Shown piece by piece: positions 59,209-64,000 of a stretch of 64,000 nucleotides of DNA (its first letter is position 1; every line of letters starts with the position of its first letter). The DNA lies in the NCBI RefSeq assembly GCF_001517585.1, contig NZ_FBYC01000004.1, positions 806,001-870,000 of the forward strand. Direction: 5' to 3'. The notes beneath the pieces were generated by a model. The model was not told the DNA's origin. It worked only from the letters and a program-made list of their open reading frames with translations, and ran no database searches. The translations under genes and the position numbers were made by a program. The stretch comes from Roseibaca calidilacus (GTDB lineage: Bacteria; Pseudomonadota; Alphaproteobacteria; Rhodobacterales; Rhodobacteraceae).

Positions 59209-61737
59209 ATGCCGAAATATCTGACCCTTACCGACTATGCCTTGATTACCAATTCCGCACCGATCAAGCGGGAAACCCATGGTTGGCGGGCAAAATGCCT
59301 GCAACGGCTGGTGCGGTTGGACATGCCGGTGCCGGTCACGATTGCGCTGTCATTCGGCGTGGTGCGTGAAATCGCAACCGGCGCGCAGATGACGCTGCGG
59401 CATTTGCTGGGGCATTTTCCCGAAGGCCAGCTGTTGTCCGTGCGCCCCAGTGCCGAACACCCGCAATGGGGCGGCCCGGCGACGGTGTTGAATATTGGCA
59501 TGAATGACGCAATGCATGCCAAGCTGTCGCAAACCCATGGCGAAGAGGTCGCGACCGCACTGTATCTGAATTTCGTTCAGGCCTTTGCCCAGCATGTCGC
59601 GCGGCTGGACCCCGACATGTTCGATGCCGACACGCCCAGCCGTGCCGCGCTTGATGCGGCCCTGCGCGCCTATGAGGACGAGATGGAAGACCCGTTCCCG
59701 CAATCGGTCGCGCAGCAACTGGCCGATGTGCTGCGCTCCATGGCGCGGGCATGGGAAGGCACCTCGGCGCGGCTGTTGCGCCAAGCCAAGGGCGCGCCGG
59801 TCGATGCGGGGCTGGGCCTTGTTGTGCAGGCCATGGCGGGCGGCATGGGTGTGGGCTGCGGCACGACCGACACCTGTGGCGCAGGCTCCATCCGCTTCAT
59901 TGATGCCATCACGGGCGAACGGCAGGTCATGGGCCGCTTTCGGACGGACCGCAACGAAGCGCCGTTGTTCCTGACTCGCGACCCGCGCGGCCCGTCGCTG
60001 GAAGAGCGCAGCCCAGAGGCTTTTGCGCAGCTTCTGGCCTACGGTGCCAATGCCCGCAAGCGCCTGCGTGAGGAAATGGAGATCGAGTTCACGCTGGAAG
60101 ATGGCAAGCTGTGGATACTTGATGCGGTGACAGTGCCGCGCTCGTCGCGCGCCGCGGTTCGCGTGGTGGTGGATCTGGCCAATGACGGGGTCATCATCCG
60201 CGACGAGGCGATTTCCCGCATCGCGCCCAAGGCGCTGGGGGAATTGCTGCACCGGCAGGTTGACCCCACGGCCCGCGCCACGGTTCTGGGGCGCGGCATT
60301 GCCGCCAGCCCCGGCGCGGCGGTTGGGCGGCTGGTGTTCAGCACGGCTGCGGCCTTGGCCAGTGCCGCCCGCGACGAACCTTGCATTCTGGCCCGGCGCG
60401 AAACCACGCCCGAGGATATTCGCGGCATGCATTCGGCCCGCGCGGTGCTGACCGAACGCGGCGGCATGACCAGCCACGCCGCCGTGATTGGCCGCGGCTT
60501 GGGTGTGCCTTGTGTTGTGGGCGCGTCCAACATCACCATCGACGCGCGCCGCAAAACCCTGCGCGCCAATGGCCAAACGCTGAACGAGGGCGATCTGATC
60601 ACCATTGACGGCACCAATGGGCTGGCCTTGGCCGGCGAGGTGCCGCTGCTGGAACCCGCCTTGGATGACCGCTTCACCACGCTTCTGGATTGGGCAGATG
60701 CGCGCCGCGACATTGGCATTCGCGCGAATGCCGACACCCCTGCCGATGCCCGCATTGCGCGCGATTTCCGCGCGCAGGGAATTGGCCTGTGCCGGACCGA
60801 ACATATGTTCTTCGAGGAAGATCGCCTGACGCTGATGCGCGAGATGATCTTTGCCGACACTGCCGAGGACCGGCGTGACGCCTTGGACCGTCTGCTGCCC
60901 ATGCAGCGCGCCGATTTCATCGACCTGTTCGAGATTATGCAGGGCCAACCTGTGTGCATTCGCCTGTTCGACCCGCCCTTGCACGAATTCCTGCCGCATT
61001 CGCGCGAAGGGATGCGCTTTCTGGCCGATGCCTTGGACAAGCCCTTGTCCGAAATCACCCGCCGGGCAGAGGCGCTGGCGGAATTCAACCCCATGCTGGG
61101 AATGCGCGGGGTGCGCTTGGGGATCACCATTCCCGAGATCTACGAAATGCAGGCCCGCGCGATTTTCGAGGCCACGATTGAAGTGACGCGCCGTGGTGCG
61201 CCCATCGTGCCTGAAATCATGATCCCGCTTGTGTCGGCGATGCGCGAGGTGGAACTGGTGAAATCGCGCATAGACGCCTGCGCGGCGCAGGTGCGTGGGC
61301 GCGCGGGCGTTATGTTCGACTACAAGCTGGGGGTGATGGTCGAAACCCCGCGCGCGGCGCTGCGGGCGGGCGATATAGCGCAGCATTCGGCATTCTTGTC
61401 CTTTGGCACCAATGACTTGACGCAGATGACCTATGGGCTGTCGCGTGATGATGCCGGGCGCTTCATGTCGGATTATGTGCAACAGGGCGTGTTCGTCGAA
61501 GACCCGTTCCACACGCTGGATGAGGATGGCGTGGGAGAGCTGTTGCGACTTGGGGCCGCGCGGGGGCGGGCCGCGCGCGACGATCTGACGCTGTCGATCT
61601 GCGGCGAGCATGGCGGCAGCCCCGAAGCAATCCGGTTCTGCCGCGATTTGGGCTTTGATTACGTCTCCTGTTCGCCTTTCCGCGTTCCGGTCGCACGGCT
61701 TGCAGCGGCGCAGCTGGTGATTGCCGAGCAAGGTTAA
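59209..61737 (+). CDS. PPDK-like PEP-utilising protein with altered N-terminal domain
   Basis: An 842-aa protein related to pyruvate phosphate dikinase. The swivelling phospho-His domain is intact (TERGGMTSHAAVIGRGLGVP), and so is the C-terminal PEP/pyruvate barrel (GLCRTEHMFFEEDR, FGTNDLTQMTYGLSRDDAGR, CGEHGGSPEAIRFC). In the ATP-grasp part, the PPDK stretch around DSGTGVAFTRNP is replaced by TDTCGAGSIRFID, and the N-terminus is divergent. It may be a variant dikinase or a regulator that lost ATP use. Start 59209 follows a GGGGCGCC stretch; upstream in-frame codons to 59152 are not conserved-looking. Confidence 0.78.
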   Translation: MPKYLTLTDYALITNSAPIKRETHGWRAKCLQRLVRLDMPVPVTIALSFGVVREIATGAQMTLRHLLGHFPEGQLLSVRPSAEHPQWGGPATVLNIGMNDAMHAKLSQTHGEEVATALYLNFVQAFAQHVARLDPDMFDADTPSRAALDAALRAYEDEMEDPFPQSVAQQLADVLRSMARAWEGTSARLLRQAKGAPVDAGLGLVVQAMAGGMGVGCGTTDTCGAGSIRFIDAITGERQVMGRFRTDRNEAPLFLTRDPRGPSLEERSPEAFAQLLAYGANARKRLREEMEIEFTLEDGKLWILDAVTVPRSSRAAVRVVVDLANDGVIIRDEAISRIAPKALGELLHRQVDPTARATVLGRGIAASPGAAVGRLVFSTAAALASAARDEPCILARRETTPEDIRGMHSARAVLTERGGMTSHAAVIGRGLGVPCVVGASNITIDARRKTLRANGQTLNEGDLITIDGTNGLALAGEVPLLEPALDDRFTTLLDWADARRDIGIRANADTPADARIARDFRAQGIGLCRTEHMFFEEDRLTLMREMIFADTAEDRRDALDRLLPMQRADFIDLFEIMQGQPVCIRLFDPPLHEFLPHSREGMRFLADALDKPLSEITRRAEALAEFNPMLGMRGVRLGITIPEIYEMQARAIFEATIEVTRRGAPIVPEIMIPLVSAMREVELVKSRIDACAAQVRGRAGVMFDYKLGVMVETPRAALRAGDIAQHSAFLSFGTNDLTQMTYGLSRDDAGRFMSDYVQQGVFVEDPFHTLDEDGVGELLRLGAARGRAARDDLTLSICGEHGGSPEAIRFCRDLGFDYVSCSPFRVPVARLAAAQLVIAEQG

Positions 61738-61843
61738 GAGCGCGGGCTGGACTTTTGCCCCGGTTTTGGGTAAGCACTCACCAAATAGTGAAGTTGCACG
61801 TTACTTGGGCGGGACGCACACATCCGGTGTGCTATGAAAATTT

Positions 61844-62902
61844 ATGGTCAAACGACTGTTCAGCAATCTGCGATCCGGTGTTTCGAGAGCGTTCTCGGAG
61901 GGTGCCGTGCGCCGTTCCGGCGCGGTTGTGCGGTTCGCGTCGCGCCGTTGGTATCGCAAAACCACCTTTGTCGGGGTCTGGAGCGTGTCGCTGTTGATCG
62001 CCGTGCCGGGCACCGGGTCTTCGGTGGCGGACGCGACCTTGTCGAGCGCGACCCAAAGTGCGTTGGTTTTGGCTTCGGTCAACAACGCGCCGCGCGTAAT
62101 GGCGCATGTTCCCGAAAGCGCGGCACCCATGGTCCGCATGGTGCGCCTTGACCAATCGCAGCTGCGTTCTGATCTGGGTGTGCCGCAAGGCGCACCGATG
62201 GTGTTGGAAGATGGGTTTTCCGATCTGGCGGGCCGCCCCGAACTGCCGCATGAGGTGGATCTAAGCCGCTTGCAGACCGCGTGGCTGGCGCAGTTTGCGC
62301 CGCAAGCAACCCTGCGCCCGACCTTGCGCCCGGTGCCGCCTGCGCGCAGCCTGTCGACCAGCGGTGTGATCGCGGCCCCGGCCGCGCTCTCGCCAGAGGT
62401 TACAGCGCCGCGGGTCAGCCTTGTGCCGGTTGCGCGCCCCGAAGGCCTGTCGCGCCGCATGGTGCAATATTCGCGCAGTTGGCTGCGCAAGGTTGCCTTG
62501 CGCCCGTTGACCGAACAGGAAGCCTGCCTTGCCACCGCCATCTATCACGAAGCGCGGGGTGAGACGTTGAAAGGCCAGTTCGCCGTGGCAGAGGTTATCC
62601 TGAACCGTGTCGCGTCGCGCAGGTTCCCCGCTGACATTTGCGGCGTCGTGTTTCAGGGCGTGCGTGAAGGGCGCTATGGCGGGTGCCAGTTCAGCTTTGC
62701 CTGTGACAGCAAACCGGACGAGATGCGCAACGGGTCGGCCTCTGACCTTGCGCGGCGTATCGCGCAGGTGATGTCGGATGGCGCGCATCGTGGTCTGACA
62801 GGGGGCGCGTTGTATTTCCACACAACGGCTGTCGCCCCGTCATGGTCCAAACGCATGACCCAGACCACGCAGATCGGCGCGCATCTGTTCTTTCGCGGAT
62901 AA
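61844..62902 (+). CDS. Cell-wall hydrolase (SleB/CwlJ type)
   Basis: A 352-aa protein with an N-terminal signal-anchor (about 40-62, TTFVGVWSVSLLIAVPGTG), a long Pro/Ala-rich linker and a C-terminal Hydrolase_2 domain: EQEACLATAIYHEARGETLKG, with catalytic Glu in HEARGE, and GGCQFSFACD. SleB-type domains hydrolyse peptidoglycan; in Alphaproteobacteria the role is in envelope remodelling and not spore germination. Confidence 0.88.
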   Translation: MVKRLFSNLRSGVSRAFSEGAVRRSGAVVRFASRRWYRKTTFVGVWSVSLLIAVPGTGSSVADATLSSATQSALVLASVNNAPRVMAHVPESAAPMVRMVRLDQSQLRSDLGVPQGAPMVLEDGFSDLAGRPELPHEVDLSRLQTAWLAQFAPQATLRPTLRPVPPARSLSTSGVIAAPAALSPEVTAPRVSLVPVARPEGLSRRMVQYSRSWLRKVALRPLTEQEACLATAIYHEARGETLKGQFAVAEVILNRVASRRFPADICGVVFQGVREGRYGGCQFSFACDSKPDEMRNGSASDLARRIAQVMSDGAHRGLTGGALYFHTTAVAPSWSKRMTQTTQIGAHLFFRG

Positions 62903-63018
62903 ACAGCAGGGCGCGTGCGGGTGTCGCATCGGGGCACCCATGCGGCGCAATCACCCTTTGCCGGGCCGGGACGGGCGGGTAAGACTGCGCGCATAGCAGA
63001 CTCGGAAAGCCCGACCGC

Positions 63019-63933
63019 ATGAGCACAGATATTCGACTGGCCTTCGCCCATCCCGAAGCGCGCGCCGAGGCATCGGCCCCGGCAGACCCGCGCGACCGCA
63101 TTTCCTTGCGCGACCATTTGGTCGAGGTCGAGATCGGCGCCTTTCAGGCCGAGCGCGGCGTGCGCCAGCGTCTGCGCTTCAACGTTGTGGTCGAGGTGCG
63201 GCCGCATCCCGAACCGCTTCAGGATGATGTGGATCGCATCTTATCCTATGACCGTATCACAGAGGCGATTTCGGCGGCGCTGGCCGAAGAACGTCTGAAC
63301 CTGCTGGAAACCCTGTCAGAGCGCGTGGCTGCGCGTGTGCTGCTGGAACCGCAGGCGATGCGGGTGTTCGTGCGGGTCGAAAAGCTGGACCGGGGACCGG
63401 GCGCGCTTGGGGTCGAGATTGTGCGCACGCGCGCGGCGGCACCTTTGCGCGAGGTCACATCCAGCGGCGCGGAAGAGGCCGTGCACCCTTTGGTCGTGTA
63501 TCTGGACAATGACATGATCGCGTCTGACGGCCTGACCGCCTGTCTGGATGCGGTGCAGATGCGGGGCGCGCCGGTCATTCTATGCGTGGGTATGCCCCCC
63601 GAAGGCGCGCCAGAGGTCGCCTTGTCGCCGGTGCAGCGCCGCATTGACCTGCTTGCGATTGAACAAAATGCATGGCGGCTGGCCGCAAAGGATGCGCGCT
63701 GTGTGGTGGTCGCCAGCCGCACAGAGATCGACTGGGCCATGAAACAGGGTCAGATGATTGTCTGGGCACCCTCAAAGCTGATCCTCGATTCGACCGACAG
63801 CCCCAATTGCAGCCCGCGCGACGGTGCCGCTTTGGCGCTGTGGTTGGCCGAACATATGGCCGCAAGCCGCTTCCTTGCACCAGAGGGGATTCGCGTGCCG
63901 CCGGGCAGCCACATGCTGTTGGAACGCTTCTGA
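63019..63933 (+). CDS. folB: Dihydroneopterin aldolase with C-terminal extension
   Basis: A 304-aa protein. Residues about 25-145 are FolB-like (ISLRDHLVEVEIGAFQAERG, DRILSYDRITEAI, LLETLSERVAARVL, MRVFVRVEKLDRGPGALGVE). The remaining 150 residues (from about VVYLDNDMIASDGLTA) form a second domain not present in classical 120-aa FolB. The fusion is, as I recall, usual in Rhodobacterales. The likely next gene is folP, starting at 63976. Confidence 0.85.
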   Translation: MSTDIRLAFAHPEARAEASAPADPRDRISLRDHLVEVEIGAFQAERGVRQRLRFNVVVEVRPHPEPLQDDVDRILSYDRITEAISAALAEERLNLLETLSERVAARVLLEPQAMRVFVRVEKLDRGPGALGVEIVRTRAAAPLREVTSSGAEEAVHPLVVYLDNDMIASDGLTACLDAVQMRGAPVILCVGMPPEGAPEVALSPVQRRIDLLAIEQNAWRLAAKDARCVVVASRTEIDWAMKQGQMIVWAPSKLILDSTDSPNCSPRDGAALALWLAEHMAASRFLAPEGIRVPPGSHMLLERF

Positions 63934-63975
63934 CAAGGCTTGCACCCGCGCGCTTGCTGCGGCAACAGGACAGGC

Positions 63976-64000
63976 ATGAGTTACGCCATGCCCTTGCTGC
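63976..64000 (+). CDS. First codons of the next gene, possibly folP
   Basis: An ATG at 63976 preceded by CAGGACAGGC opens MSYAMPLL and then the window ends. Position after folB suggests dihydropteroate synthase, but eight codons cannot prove it. Confidence 0.25.

Noticed and set aside
59350-61731. 793-codon antisense frame
   Set aside because: It lies wholly antisense to the PPDK-like gene and has no family motifs; high GC content makes long antisense frames common.

Overview
The window is about 64 kb of a GC-rich alphaproteobacterial chromosome, almost certainly Rhodobacterales (Paracoccaceae/Roseobacteraceae type). The evidence is an adjacent sciP-ctrA pair (CtrA cell-cycle control), a circularly permuted two-piece tmRNA whose tag reads ANDNRAPVAVAA, an alphaproteobacterial LexA box (GTTC-N7-GTTC), and gene families and neighbourhoods typical of that order. 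Most genes are core housekeeping genes in short, tightly packed operons with 1-11 bp overlaps.

Layout. 1-6130: trpE (cut by the edge), a PpiD-like chaperone, gpt-fabI, then pdxH, a double cold-shock protein and a DUF192 protein. 6216-16675: tRNA-Pro(TGG) and a 10.4-kb integrated island bounded by perfect 47-bp direct repeats (attL 6248-6294 inside the tRNA, attR 16629-16675). 16899-25080: acyl-CoA synthetase, MFS transporter, alkA plus an esterase, and a Mn/Fe/Zn-type ABC importer operon with a palindromic operator filling its promoter spacer. 25150-27551: ssrA, sspB and fumC. 27587-34761: methyltransferase, lolC-lolD, alr, pdxA-ksgA, mnmA. 34893-40285: sciP, ctrA, ligA, recG. 40287-40558: a LexA box, a 37-aa membrane microprotein and a strong terminator. 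40623-48635: trmFO-gluQ, hisI, an Fe-S scaffold, pgm, an acetate kinase-PduL fusion, dtd, a fructokinase-like kinase. 48647-54094: a six-gene XpaC-TelA-DUF2927-SPFH/GYF-zinc-ribbon operon. 54202-64000: rluB, hisB-hisH, small membrane proteins, deoD, an L,D-transpeptidase, a divergent PPDK-like protein, a cell-wall hydrolase, folB and the first codons of the next gene.

The island is the main accessory region. It carries one apparently intact tyrosine integrase with a small partner gene, and a second P4-type integrase that has lost its start codon and catalytic residues. Its cargo looks like defence and addiction genes: a HicA-like/HTH pair, a two-TM protein, a PIN/RHH toxin-antitoxin pair, a GSU2403-type nucleotidyltransferase, a small SWIM-like protein, a strongly AT-rich HEPN-like/multi-Cys zinc-ribbon protein, and a MntA/HepT-type (type VII) pair. 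Candidate integrase arm sites (GGTTTAC) lie just inside both ends, and a 13-bp iteron-like array lies near the right end.

The observations most worth following up are the HEPN/zinc-ribbon protein and its island, the LexA-controlled 37-aa membrane protein (reminiscent in architecture of Caulobacter SidA), the AckA-PduL fusion, and the operator embedded in the metal-importer promoter. All functions are inferred by reading motifs; no database search was run.
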